From NCBI GenBank assembly GCA_900550495.1, contig URSJ01000016.1:1-22812 (forward strand): a DNA stretch of 22,812 bases, read 5' to 3'. The notes beneath the pieces are model-generated. The model searched no databases, was not told where the DNA came from, and was given only the letters and a program-made list of their open reading frames with translations. Source of the DNA: an uncultured Rickettsiales bacterium (lineage in GTDB: Bacteria > Pseudomonadota > Alphaproteobacteria > Rs-D84). The position numbers were made by a program, and so were the translations under genes. Shown in pieces: positions 6,931-14,561 of the stretch. Numbering within the stretch: the first letter of the stretch is position 1; every line of letters starts with the position of its first letter.

Positions 6931-7027
6931 CACCGTCATACCGGCGCAGGCCGGTATCCATTGTCCCACAGGGACATCTTTATTTGCACCATAACCTGGA
7001 TTCCGGGGTCAAGCCCCAGGATGACAA
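6931..7027. repeat. 97-bp dispersed palindromic repeat, copy A
   Basis: The unit contains stem ATACCGGC-GCAG-GCCGGTAT (6938-6957), a small TGTCCC/GGGACA stem, and a terminal stem built on TTCCGGGG/CCCC. It differs from copy B (7248-7344) at about four positions. Such paired GTCAT...ATCCA / TGGATT...ATGACAA palindromes are common non-coding repeats of proteobacterial genomes. The stretch 6783-7516 contains no credible gene. Confidence 0.8.
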
Positions 7028-7035
7028 GAGTAAAA

Positions 7036-7085
7036 AACGGACCAAGTTCCCCTCTGGCCAGAGGGGTGCCCGCAGGGCGGGGTGT
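7036..7085. repeat. Second repeat family with 18-bp perfect palindrome
   Basis: CCCCTCTGGCCAGAGGGG (7049-7066) is fully symmetric. It lies in a GGACCAAGTTCCCC context that recurs, diverged, at 6868-6900 (GGACCAGGTTCCCC); a truncated relative (GGCTGGCCAGGGGG) is near 7499-7512. Confidence 0.6.
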
Positions 7086-7247
7086 CGGTGTTTTGTGATG
7101 GTGTTTTCTTTTTTACGTATATTGTGCAACAGTGTGCGTGGGTAATTTCATAGACCCTATTCCTGCCTGCGCAGGAATGACAAATAGCGGCAGTGTGTTT
7201 TATTTTTACGAACATTGTTCCCGTTTGTGCTATTTACTTGATTTCTA

Positions 7248-7344
7248 CACCGTCATACCGGCGCAGGCCGGTATCCATTGCCCCGCAGGGACATCTTTAT
7301 TTGCACCATAACCTGGATTCCGGGGTCAAGCCCCGGAATGACAA
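7248..7344. repeat. 97-bp dispersed palindromic repeat, copy B
   Basis: It is nearly identical to copy A. Its second stem is the perfect form ATTCCGGGG-TCAAG-CCCCGGAAT. It lies inside a larger tandem duplication: flanking text from 7180 (GACAAA...GTGTGTTTTATTTTTACG) recurs from 7340. Confidence 0.8.
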
Positions 7345-7437
7345 AGGCGGTAGTGTGTTTTTATTTTTACGGGCATTATCTCCGGTTCCTTTTTATGAAC
7401 ATTGTCCGTGTTTGTGCTATTCACTTGATTCCTTGCG

Positions 7438-7480
7438 CCGTCATACCGGCGCAGGCCGGTATCCATTGCCCCGCAGGGAC
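7438..7480. repeat. Truncated copy C of the palindromic repeat
   Basis: Only the first 43 bp of the unit (ACCGGC/GCCGGT stem through the CCCC-GCA-GGG element) are present. The copy is preceded by the same TTTGTGCTATT-ACTTGATT-like sequence that precedes copy B. Confidence 0.75.
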
Positions 7481-7516
7481 CGACGATGCCGACACCCCGG
7501 CTGGCCAGGGGGAAAA

Positions 7517-7546
7517 ACTAAAAAAACGCGCCATTGGCGCGTTTTG
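7517..7546 (-). terminator. Intrinsic terminator of the adhesin gene
   Basis: On the minus strand the stem AAAACGCGCC/GGCGCGTTTT with a 3-nt loop is followed by a run of T. It lies 25 bp after the adhesin stop codon. Confidence 0.8.
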
Positions 7547-7570
7547 AAAGGATAAAAAACAAACTGTTAA

Positions 7571-9235
7571 TTAAAACAATTTGAATTTGTAGTTCGTGCC
7601 GGCACGGAACGCAACGTCTGCGTCAGATACGCCTGCACCAACATTGACAGACCAGTTATTGGTCAGACCCATCGCGGCACCAAATGCAACCGCAGATTGG
7701 CTGTTATAGTTGCCGAATCCGGCACCAACGGACACCTCGCCACGTTGAACGCCCGACACAGCGACCGACGACAATGCGACCGAGCTGGCAACACCTGCAG
7801 ACAGGTCTTTGTCCAGTTTGTCAATCTTTTTGTCGGTGTATGCATTTGCCGCCGCCAGCGATAATGCTGCGCGTTCATTTGCGTATGCCTTGGCATTGTT
7901 CAATGTCAATGCATCTTGGGTGTCTGCATATCCTTTGGCACTGTTCAGGGTTTCAACGTCCGCCGCTGCAAAGTCTGTACGAATGGCGTTATCTGCCAAA
8001 GTGAACGCTTCGCGAACTGCAGCGTCTTTTTCATCTGTGTATGTTTTTGCAGACGCCAATGTTGCCTGGTCCCCAGCGGCCATATCAGAACGAATCTGGG
8101 TATCAGCTGCCGCAAATTCACTACGAACTGCGTCGTCCCCAGCGGTCATATCAGAACGGATCTGGGTATCAGCTGCCGCAAATTCACTACGAACTGCGTC
8201 GTCCCCAGTGGTCAGTGCTTCATTGATTACGCCACCATCGGTAACCGATGCAGCAATCGCGTCGTTTGCACGGCCGTCAATCGTAGCGGTAATTGGCGCG
8301 TTAAAGATTTCACTTGCAGCGGCCTGGCGTTTATTGTCCGCGGTCCAGCCGTTGGTTGTGGTTTCTTTGTTCGCCAATGCGGCGTCCCAATTTTCGCCAG
8401 CGGTCGCGATTGTTGCATAGCGGTTGTTCAATTCGTTGACCGTGTTTGTGTCGTTTTCAAACACTGTGTTGGCTGCGTTGAATAACGGTGCTTCTGCGGT
8501 ATAGCTTGCACCAGTTGACGTTTTTGCGGTATCAACATTTGTTGTATCGGTTGTGAACGCCGCTTGCATACCATTGAACTCAGTTTCCAATGTTGAACCT
8601 GCGTCTGGCGTAACCACCACATTGCGTTCATCAACCAATGATGTTCCATCGGCGTTCAGATGATACGTATTGCCACTTTCGTCTGTGTATTTATAGCGTG
8701 TGCCGTCAAATGTTGGGGCGTTGCCATTTTTCACAGTGATGGTTGCGTCATCGCCTGATACGTATGTGTTGTTCAGTGTGACGTCTTGTGTGAAATCCTG
8801 TGCAGATTCGCCCAATGTCACGTTTTCGCCGGCACCGTTTTTGTATGTGTAATTATTGCGGTCCATTGTTGCGCCTGCGACGATTTCCTGGGTCGTGGTA
8901 ATGTCGCCAGACGCAGCTGTTGCCCCGGTATAGTCGGACTGTTGTGGCAGACTGCCTGTGTTTTCTGGGTCGTATGCCTGCCAGTTGCCAGCGGCGTCTT
9001 TGTATTTAAAGTCGCCTGCGTCTGGGTCATCTGCATAGTTCTTGGTGACGGTGGAACCATTGTAATCAACATAGGTGTATTTATAATCTGCTGCATTCAG
9101 TGGTGTTCCAACATTAGCCGTGCCATTTGCAGTCGTATATTCGCCAGCAAACGTCACATCAGTTGCCGCGTGTGCGCCAGCAAAGGCCAAAATGCCCGCC
9201 AGTGAAAACGCAGTCAAAACCAAAGGTTTTTTCAT
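7571..9235 (-). CDS. Trimeric autotransporter adhesin (YadA-type anchor)
   Basis: 554 residues, preceded by AAAGGA. MKKPLVLTAFSLAGILAFAGAHA is a clear signal peptide. Residues about 24-300 form a Thr/Asn/Asp-rich passenger with YTY/YKYTDESGN-like beta repeats. Residues about 310-470 are Ala-rich with Glu/Asp/Arg and no proline, a coiled-coil stalk, including two near-identical 22-residue units (AGDDAVRSEFAAADTQIRSDM). The last ~80 residues (KKIDKLDKDLSAGVASSVAL... to TNYKFKLF, ending in Phe) match the YadA anchor (PF03895): a helix, four strands and a terminal aromatic. It should insert as a homotrimer in the outer membrane and present the passenger outside. The ligand cannot be predicted. 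It is transcribed divergently from a DNA invertase, with candidate inversion sites between them. Confidence 0.85.
   Translation of the reverse strand: MKKPLVLTAFSLAGILAFAGAHAATDVTFAGEYTTANGTANVGTPLNAADYKYTYVDYNGSTVTKNYADDPDAGDFKYKDAAGNWQAYDPENTGSLPQQSDYTGATAASGDITTTQEIVAGATMDRNNYTYKNGAGENVTLGESAQDFTQDVTLNNTYVSGDDATITVKNGNAPTFDGTRYKYTDESGNTYHLNADGTSLVDERNVVVTPDAGSTLETEFNGMQAAFTTDTTNVDTAKTSTGASYTAEAPLFNAANTVFENDTNTVNELNNRYATIATAGENWDAALANKETTTNGWTADNKRQAAASEIFNAPITATIDGRANDAIAASVTDGGVINEALTTGDDAVRSEFAAADTQIRSDMTAGDDAVRSEFAAADTQIRSDMAAGDQATLASAKTYTDEKDAAVREAFTLADNAIRTDFAAADVETLNSAKGYADTQDALTLNNAKAYANERAALSLAAANAYTDKKIDKLDKDLSAGVASSVALSSVAVSGVQRGEVSVGAGFGNYNSQSAVAFGAAMGLTNNWSVNVGAGVSDADVAFRAGTNYKFKLF
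8069..8200. repeat. Two tandem 66-bp repeats in the adhesin stalk
   Basis: Units 8069-8134 and 8135-8200 differ at only a few bases; a third degenerate copy starts at 8201. Each encodes 22 residues, i.e. two hendecads, so copy-number change would lengthen or shorten the stalk in frame. Confidence 0.8.
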
Positions 9236-9249
9236 GTTTAGTCCTTTTA

Positions 9250-9265
9250 TTTAAATTAATTTAAA
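9250..9265. repeat. 16-bp AT-only palindrome in the adhesin leader
   Basis: TTTAAATT/AATTTAAA is perfectly symmetric and lies 15 bp upstream of the adhesin start codon, next to the Shine-Dalgarno. It may be incidental given its composition. Confidence 0.3.
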
Positions 9266-9296
9266 CTGTGACGCAGGATGCGCCACGCATTTACTG

Positions 9297-9320
9297 TTAC
9301 ACAAACGAACGTTTGTGTAA
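9297..9320. promoter_or_regulatory. 24-bp perfect palindrome, candidate DNA-invertase site 1 or operator
   Basis: Arms TTACACAAACG and CGTTTGTGTAA flank a central AA. On the minus strand the core reads AAACGTTCGTTT. This resembles the inverted-repeat core (ARACGTTCGT, as I recall) used by the Mpi invertase of Bacteroides fragilis. It lies in the adhesin-invertase spacer. A simple dimeric repressor site is the alternative. Confidence 0.5.
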
Positions 9321-9434
9321 GTGCCAGTGGTCTGTATTCTTATAAAATCGGCAAAAAGCCAGGAATACGGTAGAAATCTGGTATTTTTTACGTTTTGAAA
9401 AAAAATTTTTTAATATCAAAAAAACAGTTGATTT

Positions 9435-9446
9435 AAACGTTCCTTT
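9435..9446 (+). other. Candidate invertase site 2, inverted relative to site 1
   Basis: AAACGTTCCTTT matches the site 1 minus-strand core at 11 of 12 positions and has the opposite orientation, with central TT instead of AA on the plus strand. Recombination between the two would invert about 120 bp (9315-9434) upstream of the adhesin. I could not identify a strong promoter in that segment in either direction. Confidence 0.35.
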
Positions 9447-9472
9447 AAAATGACAGAAAATAGGAGATAAAA

Positions 9473-10129
9473 ATGTCAATAATTGGATACATTCGTGTCA
9501 GTTCAAATAAACAAACCCTAGAACATCAACGCTTTGAAATCAGCCAGTTTGCAACCGCAAACAAAATGGAAATCAGCCACTGGGTCCAGGAAACAATATC
9601 GTCGCGCCAGCCGTTAGATAAACGGCAACTGGGCGAACTGTTAAAGAAACTGAAACGCGACGATATTTTAATATCGTGTGAAATATCGCGATTGGGACGG
9701 TCGCTGTTGGAAGTAATGCGAATCCTGGAAACGTGTATGAACAAAGGGGTCAAGGTTTGGACGATAAAGGAAAATTATCGCCTGGGCGACGATATTCAAA
9801 GCAAGGTTATGGCGTTTGCGTTTGGACTGGCTGCGGAAATTGAACGCAATCTGATATCACAGCGCACACGGGCGTCGCTGAACAATATTCGTGCAACGGG
9901 CAAGAAACTGGGACGGCCATTGTCGGCACAGTCAAAAAAACTGAAATTGACGCGCAATGCGAATAAAATCCGACAATTACTGGACGCCGGCGTGTCGCGA
10001 TATAAAATTTCGCAGATTATGCGCGTCCAGCCAATCACTGTGAACCGTTTCCTGGCCCGTATGGGTTGGGACACAGAAAACACCCCGCCGGGGTGTTTTT
10101 TAGGGGGCAACGGGAACAACAAAGATTGA
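9473..10129 (+). CDS. Serine site-specific recombinase, Mpi-like DNA invertase
   Basis: 218 residues with a strong ribosome binding site (GGAG). The catalytic domain starts MSIIGYIRVSSNKQTLEHQRFEI, with the nucleophile serine in RVSS, and contains ISRLGRSLLEVMRIL and the AFAFGLAAEIERNLISQRT helix, typical of resolvase/invertases. KKLGRPLS links to a C-terminal helix-turn-helix (KIRQLLDAGVSRYKISQIMRVQPITVNRFL). Overall it resembles the Mpi-type master invertases that switch surface-structure promoters in Bacteroides. Divergent placement from a surface adhesin with candidate sites supports a phase-variation role, but target sites are inferred. The reading frame continues about 16 codons into and past an intrinsic terminator (10077-10101). 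A single change in GAA (near 10075) would create a TAA just before it. Confidence 0.85.
   Translation: MSIIGYIRVSSNKQTLEHQRFEISQFATANKMEISHWVQETISSRQPLDKRQLGELLKKLKRDDILISCEISRLGRSLLEVMRILETCMNKGVKVWTIKENYRLGDDIQSKVMAFAFGLAAEIERNLISQRTRASLNNIRATGKKLGRPLSAQSKKLKLTRNANKIRQLLDAGVSRYKISQIMRVQPITVNRFLARMGWDTENTPPGCFLGGNGNNKD
10077..10101. terminator. Bidirectional terminator inside the 3' end of the invertase frame
   Basis: Stem AAAACACCCC/GGGGTGTTTT (10 bp, loop GCC) has six T on the plus strand and four T on the minus strand. It serves the convergent invertase and tolC genes. It lies upstream of the invertase stop codon at 10127-10129. Confidence 0.75.
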
Positions 10130-10138
10130 GTCCACCCC

Positions 10139-10149
10139 AGCGAACGTTT
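10139..10149 (-). other. Candidate invertase site 3, downstream of the invertase
   Basis: AGCGAACGTTT reads AAACGTTCGCT on the minus strand, matching the site 1 core at nearly all positions. Together with site 2 it would bracket the invertase gene in inverted orientation; with site 1 it is in direct orientation. It may be a chance match. Confidence 0.25.
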
Positions 10150-10151
10150 TT

Positions 10152-11429
10152 TTATTTCTGTTCCAGGCCCAGATTTTCTGGGGTCAATTTGCCGGACGCC
10201 GCCAGCACCGCAAAGAACGCCGAGATACGTCCGAACTTTGCCTGGGCCAGGGACACCTGGGTATTCAGCAATTCTTGTTCCGCGTTCAGCACGTCCAACA
10301 CTGTGCGACGGCCACGCTTTTGCTCGTCACGCGTGCCGTTCAGTGCCATCTGGTTCGCCTTGACCCCGGCCTGGGCGGCGGCAATCGCAGATTCTTGGGC
10401 CGTGTACATATTCCACGCCTGGTGCAGGGATTCCGAAATCATACGACGTGTGTTTATGGTATCTTCTTGGATACCGTCAACGGTGGAACGAACCTTGTCC
10501 ACGTTGGCGAACGCGTTGCCCTTGTCATACAGGGGCATTTTCAGATAGACACCAATACGACTGTCGCGGGCGCGGTCAATGTATGGAATATCGTCAATCT
10601 GCATAACCGCACCGCGGACGTCAACCGACGGCAATATAGTCTTGCGTGCGACGACGATTTTTTCACGTGCGGCCTTTTCCTTGGATTCCAGCGCACGCAG
10701 TGCAGGGTGGTTGGACATCGCGTATTCATTGGCGGCATCCACCGATTCTGGGAACAGTTTTTCAACGCGCGACAAATCAATTTCTGTGAATTTATCAGGC
10801 GTATTTCCGGCAATGCGACGGAACGTTTCAATCGCGTTGTCATATTTCGCCTGGGCGTCGGCCAGACCATATTTTGCCATTTCGACACGCGCAGACGCCT
10901 GGGCAACATCGGTCTTGGTCAATCGGCCAACACGCGCGTTATCGGCACAATAATTATAGTATTCTTGTAAAACGCGCTGGTTGTTTTGGTTCAGTTTCAA
11001 AACCTCGTCCGCACGCAGGACGGCGATATAGGCGTTGATTGTGTTCAAAAATACATCTGATTCCGTCGCATACAGCGCAGATGTTTCTGCGTCACGAACG
11101 GCGCGTGCGCCCTTTATCTGGGCAACGGTGGAAAATCCCTGGAATATATTTTGTTGAAATTCAACGCCAACTTGCGTTGGGTTATAATCAAATGTGTAAT
11201 CGCCGACCTTGGTTCGTGCCGCACCGGCATTTGCCGACAGGCCCAGATACGGTTTCGCCCCAGATGACGCCGCTGATACATCTGCGTCCGCCGCACGAAC
11301 AGCTGCACGCCCACTGTTGATAACTGGGCTGGATTCATACACAGATTGCAATTCAGAATACATATCGGCATTTGCCGCCAGTGTCACCAGCGTGCCCAGT
11401 ATCCCGATAAATCCATAACAGTTTTTCAT
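10152..11429 (-). CDS. TolC-family outer-membrane efflux channel
   Basis: 425 residues with signal peptide MKNCYGFIGILGTLVTLAANA and ribosome binding site AAGGGGA. The sequence shows the two-fold internal repeat of TolC proteins: long amphipathic helices, strand segments such as YLGLSANAG and LPSVDVRGAV, an FQQNIFQGF segment, and GRRTVLDVLNAEQELLNTQVSLAQAKF near the C-terminus. It is the last gene of a six-gene efflux operon, 11 nt after the second permease. The trimeric channel would dock on the HlyD-type adaptor encoded at the operon start and carry substrate through the outer membrane. The stop is separated from the convergent invertase stop by 22 bp. Confidence 0.9.
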   Translation of the reverse strand: MKNCYGFIGILGTLVTLAANADMYSELQSVYESSPVINSGRAAVRAADADVSAASSGAKPYLGLSANAGAARTKVGDYTFDYNPTQVGVEFQQNIFQGFSTVAQIKGARAVRDAETSALYATESDVFLNTINAYIAVLRADEVLKLNQNNQRVLQEYYNYCADNARVGRLTKTDVAQASARVEMAKYGLADAQAKYDNAIETFRRIAGNTPDKFTEIDLSRVEKLFPESVDAANEYAMSNHPALRALESKEKAAREKIVVARKTILPSVDVRGAVMQIDDIPYIDRARDSRIGVYLKMPLYDKGNAFANVDKVRSTVDGIQEDTINTRRMISESLHQAWNMYTAQESAIAAAQAGVKANQMALNGTRDEQKRGRRTVLDVLNAEQELLNTQVSLAQAKFGRISAFFAVLAASGKLTPENLGLEQK

Positions 11430-11440
11430 ATCTTTTCCCC

Positions 11441-12538
11441 TTATAATGTTGTTTTAAACTTTTTAATTGCAAAAATCCATATTATTATACCCACCCCCAG
11501 CATATATGCACACTGGCGCGTAAAGTATTCAATATCTGACCCTTTTAGAATAATGTTGCGAACCATATACGCGTAATGCGACAACGGGTTTATTGAACTG
11601 ACATACTGTAATAACGTCGGCATATTTTCGGTTGGGATAATCGCGCCCGATAACATCAGCGACATAAATGCAACAATCACGACGCCCAGTAATGCCTGTT
11701 GCTGGGTATTGGTATAGTTGGACAATAAAACCGCAATGCCCGACGCCGGCACGCAAAAAACCAAGAAGCCCAAAATAAACATAAAGTTTGACCCAACAAA
11801 CGGAATACCAAACACTGTGCGACCAATAAACAGGATTGATAGCATAATCAAAAACGACACCAAGATATACGGCAAAACCTTGCCCAAGATGATTTCATAT
11901 TTTGATATTGGCGCAGACACCAGTGTTTCAATTGTGCCACTTTCTTTTTCCTTGGTAATAGAAATCGTAATCAAAATCAACAACGCCAAAAACACCAGCA
12001 CCGCAATCAACGACGGCACCATAAACCACGGGGTGCTAAGTTCTGGGTTAAACAGAATACGCATATCAAACCGAATTGGCGACGCGGGCAGGGCATAATT
12101 CATTTCGCGCACTGTTGACATCACGACACCGGCCAGATAGCCTTCTATGCTTTGTGCCTTTAATATATTCATTGAATCAATCAGAATTTGAATTTCGCCT
12201 TCGCCACGCATCAATGCACGTGTCAGACCGCCACTGGGCGCGACAATCGCCACGTCGGCCGCCCCAGACTGAACCACAGATACCGCGTCGCGCGTGGAAT
12301 CGTCGGCGCGAACAAACCACCCAGAACCAATCGCGTGATTATAAACCTTTTCCATAACGACATCGCCAGGCGTCATATCAACCGCCAGACGCAGATTCTT
12401 GGCTTCCAGTGTGATTGCGCCACTGTAAATAATCAACTGGACCGCTGGCATAACCATAACCGCGACCAACAACACAGGGTCACGCAACAGCGCGATAAGT
12501 TCTTTTTTGAAAAATCCAAGCAGACGTTTGTTTTTCAT
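11441..12538 (-). CDS. ABC-2 type exporter permease (YbhR/YhhJ-like)
   Basis: 365 residues. One N-terminal membrane helix (about 22-42, with the KELIALLRDPVLL entry), a periplasmic domain of about 130 residues, then five hydrophobic segments from about 175 to the C-terminus. ITKEKESGTIETLVSAPISKYEIILGKVLPY is the conserved coupling region of ABC-2 permeases (PF12698), and AIIPTENMP...INPLSHYAYMVRNIILKG is the usual distal loop. Its start overlaps the upstream permease stop (ATGA). It is homologous to that permease (shared RTVFGIPFVGS/RTVFGVPFVGS), so the two probably form the heterodimeric membrane part of the transporter. Confidence 0.9.
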   Translation of the reverse strand: MKNKRLLGFFKKELIALLRDPVLLVAVMVMPAVQLIIYSGAITLEAKNLRLAVDMTPGDVVMEKVYNHAIGSGWFVRADDSTRDAVSVVQSGAADVAIVAPSGGLTRALMRGEGEIQILIDSMNILKAQSIEGYLAGVVMSTVREMNYALPASPIRFDMRILFNPELSTPWFMVPSLIAVLVFLALLILITISITKEKESGTIETLVSAPISKYEIILGKVLPYILVSFLIMLSILFIGRTVFGIPFVGSNFMFILGFLVFCVPASGIAVLLSNYTNTQQQALLGVVIVAFMSLMLSGAIIPTENMPTLLQYVSSINPLSHYAYMVRNIILKGSDIEYFTRQCAYMLGVGIIIWIFAIKKFKTTL

Positions 12539-13653
12539 TCCAGCGTCCTTTTAAAACGTGTCAGGCACGCCACCAACAGCACAACTGCAATCGCGCTGAT
12601 TGCGGCAAACTGACGCCACAGGGCGGTAATAGGACTGCCCTTTAAGAATTGGTCGCGCGTGATTTCAATATAAAAACGTGCCGGAAATACGTCAGATACG
12701 GCCTGGTATATACCGCCCATATATTCAACCGGAAATACAAAGCCCGATAATACCACCGTCGGCAACAGCCCGATAATCAATGCGAATTGAATTGCAACCT
12801 CTTGTTTATGTGTGGATACAGATATTAGCAATCCCATTGATAAATACCCCAGGATAAATATCAGTGTCGCCAGCGTCAGTGTTAAATAACTGCCGACAAA
12901 TGGGACGCCAAACACTGTGCGCGCCACAATAAACACCAGGATAAATCCGATAAATGATAAAATCGCATACGGCAAAACCTTGCCGGTGATGATTTCCAGG
13001 GTTGTTGCAGGGGTAGACAACAACATTTCCATTGAACCTTTTTCCCATTCGCGACATATCGTCAGCGTGGTCAGCATAATTGCAACCAGTGCAATAATTG
13101 CCGCCGACAGGCCCGGCACCGAAAACCACCGCGAATTCAGTTCTGGGTTAAACAGGTATCGTGATTTGAACGACAGTGGCGATGCAGATGCATCAACCTT
13201 TAAAATCTTGGTGGCGGCATTTGTGTTTATCGTCGTCATATAATTTGTAATCGCGATAATAGACGAATTGTCTGCACCATCAACCATGACCTGGACGTTG
13301 CCGGTGCGACCGGCAAAAATCTCGCGCTCAAAGTTTGGTGGCACAACCAAAACGGCGCGTGCGCGTTCGGCCAATATTTCATTAAATCCATCATCAGGAT
13401 TGTCAATCGGGTATGTTTTGAAATAATCTGAACTGCCAAACGTGTCAATCAGTTCGCGCGAACTTTCGGTGCGGTCGGCGTCGTAATACGCCATCTTGAT
13501 TGAACGAATATTAAACTCGATAGAATTCCCCAATATCAAAACGATTGCCAACGGCAACAATAACGCAATAATCAGCGTGAACGGGTCGCGCAAAATATGC
13601 TTGCATTCCTTGGAAAAAATCGCCGCTGCACGTTCGCGGGAAAAAAATCTCAT
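12535..13653 (-). CDS. ABC-2 type exporter permease (YbhS-like)
   Basis: 372 residues with the same layout as the next gene: an N-terminal helix after SKECKHILRDPFT, a large extracytoplasmic domain, and a C-terminal helical bundle. Characteristic elements are REWEKGSMEMLLSTPATTLEIITGKVLPY, the coupling region, and SGFVFPVEYMGGIYQAVSDVFPARFYIEITRDQFLKG. Starts and stops overlap by 4 nt with both neighbours, which means strict co-translation with ATPase and partner permease. Paired permeases of this type occur in the YbhGFSR exporter, which in Escherichia coli is linked to drug and sodium/lithium tolerance; the substrate here is unknown. Confidence 0.9.
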   Translation of the reverse strand: MRFFSRERAAAIFSKECKHILRDPFTLIIALLLPLAIVLILGNSIEFNIRSIKMAYYDADRTESSRELIDTFGSSDYFKTYPIDNPDDGFNEILAERARAVLVVPPNFEREIFAGRTGNVQVMVDGADNSSIIAITNYMTTINTNAATKILKVDASASPLSFKSRYLFNPELNSRWFSVPGLSAAIIALVAIMLTTLTICREWEKGSMEMLLSTPATTLEIITGKVLPYAILSFIGFILVFIVARTVFGVPFVGSYLTLTLATLIFILGYLSMGLLISVSTHKQEVAIQFALIIGLLPTVVLSGFVFPVEYMGGIYQAVSDVFPARFYIEITRDQFLKGSPITALWRQFAAISAIAVVLLVACLTRFKRTLE

Positions 13654-14561
13654 CGGTTTTGCCCCTCTACCAATCTGATGAATACGTCTTCTAGTGATGG
13701 TGAAATCTTTTTTATGTCAAAATATTTTTTGTATTTAGCAACCTGGGCGGCGACGTCCACGCCATCACGAAATCTGATGTGCCAGTGTCGTCCATACGGT
13801 TCGCAAATATCCAAAACTTTGTTCGGCGGAAATACCGGATTGTCCACGCGTGGGGTAAAGTTATACAGACTGTCCCCAAATGTCTGTTTCTTTAAATTCG
13901 CCGGGGAATCAATCGCAATCAATTCGCCCGCACGCATCAATGCGATACGGTCACAGTTTTCCGCCTCGTCCATATAATGTGTGGTGACAAAGATAGTCTT
14001 GCCATCGGCAGCCAATTTTTTTATCAGCGACCAAAAACGCACGCGTGACATTGGGGCTACGCCGGCGGTCGGCTCGTCCAAAAATATAATCTTGGGATCG
14101 TGCAACAGGGCAACGCACAGTGCGATTTCTTGCTTTATCCCGCCGGGTAAATCGCGCACGACAGTTGACAGTTTTTCGTCAAATCCAATAAATTTTAACA
14201 GCGCACGCCGCCGACGCAGATACACAGATTTCGGTAAATCACGCAGGGCGGCCGCAAAATCAAAATTTTCTTTTATCGACAGACCGTCATATAACGTAAA
14301 ATGCTGAGACATATATCCGACACATTGTTTGATAATGTTTGCGTTGCCGTTGGTGAAAGTATGCCCATCAATAATAACGCCGCCATCAGATGCCGGCAAC
14401 AATCCGCACAGCACGCGTATGGTTGTTGTTTTCCCAGCACCGTTCGCGCCCAAGAACCCAAATATTTCCCCGCGGGCAACCTGGAACGATACATCGCGCA
14501 CGGCACAAAAATCGCCGAAACGAACATACAAATTTGACACATCAACAATGCATTTCGTCAT
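13650..14561 (-). CDS. ABC transporter ATPase (YbhF C-terminal half-like)
   Basis: 303 residues. Walker A GANGAGKTT (38-46), Q-loop MSQHFTLYDGLS, signature region LPGGIKQEIAL in place of LSGGQ, Walker B KIIFLDEPT, D-loop AGVAP with Ala instead of Asp, and H-loop TTHYMDEAENCDRI with the histidine intact. The last ~70 residues (to SPSLEDVFIRLVEGQNR) are the C-terminal extension of this subfamily. In E. coli YbhF both ATPase halves are one polypeptide; here they are two genes with ATGA overlap. With LPGGI and the altered D-loop, this subunit probably contributes poorly to the ATP site completed by its partner's Walker motifs. Confidence 0.9.
   Translation of the reverse strand: MTKCIVDVSNLYVRFGDFCAVRDVSFQVARGEIFGFLGANGAGKTTTIRVLCGLLPASDGGVIIDGHTFTNGNANIIKQCVGYMSQHFTLYDGLSIKENFDFAAALRDLPKSVYLRRRRALLKFIGFDEKLSTVVRDLPGGIKQEIALCVALLHDPKIIFLDEPTAGVAPMSRVRFWSLIKKLAADGKTIFVTTHYMDEAENCDRIALMRAGELIAIDSPANLKKQTFGDSLYNFTPRVDNPVFPPNKVLDICEPYGRHWHIRFRDGVDVAAQVAKYKKYFDIKKISPSLEDVFIRLVEGQNR

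Noticed and set aside
6931..7480. CRISPR array
   Set aside because: Only two and a half units of 97 bp with long unequal spacers and internal palindromes; no cas genes in the window.
6701..7555. Several short frames giving peptides such as TGLRRYDG and HTGAGRYP
   Set aside because: These are translations of the palindromic repeat units on both strands, not genes.
7684..9205. Long plus-strand frames opposite the adhesin gene
   Set aside because: They are shadows of the repetitive, low-complexity adhesin coding sequence; none has a ribosome binding site.
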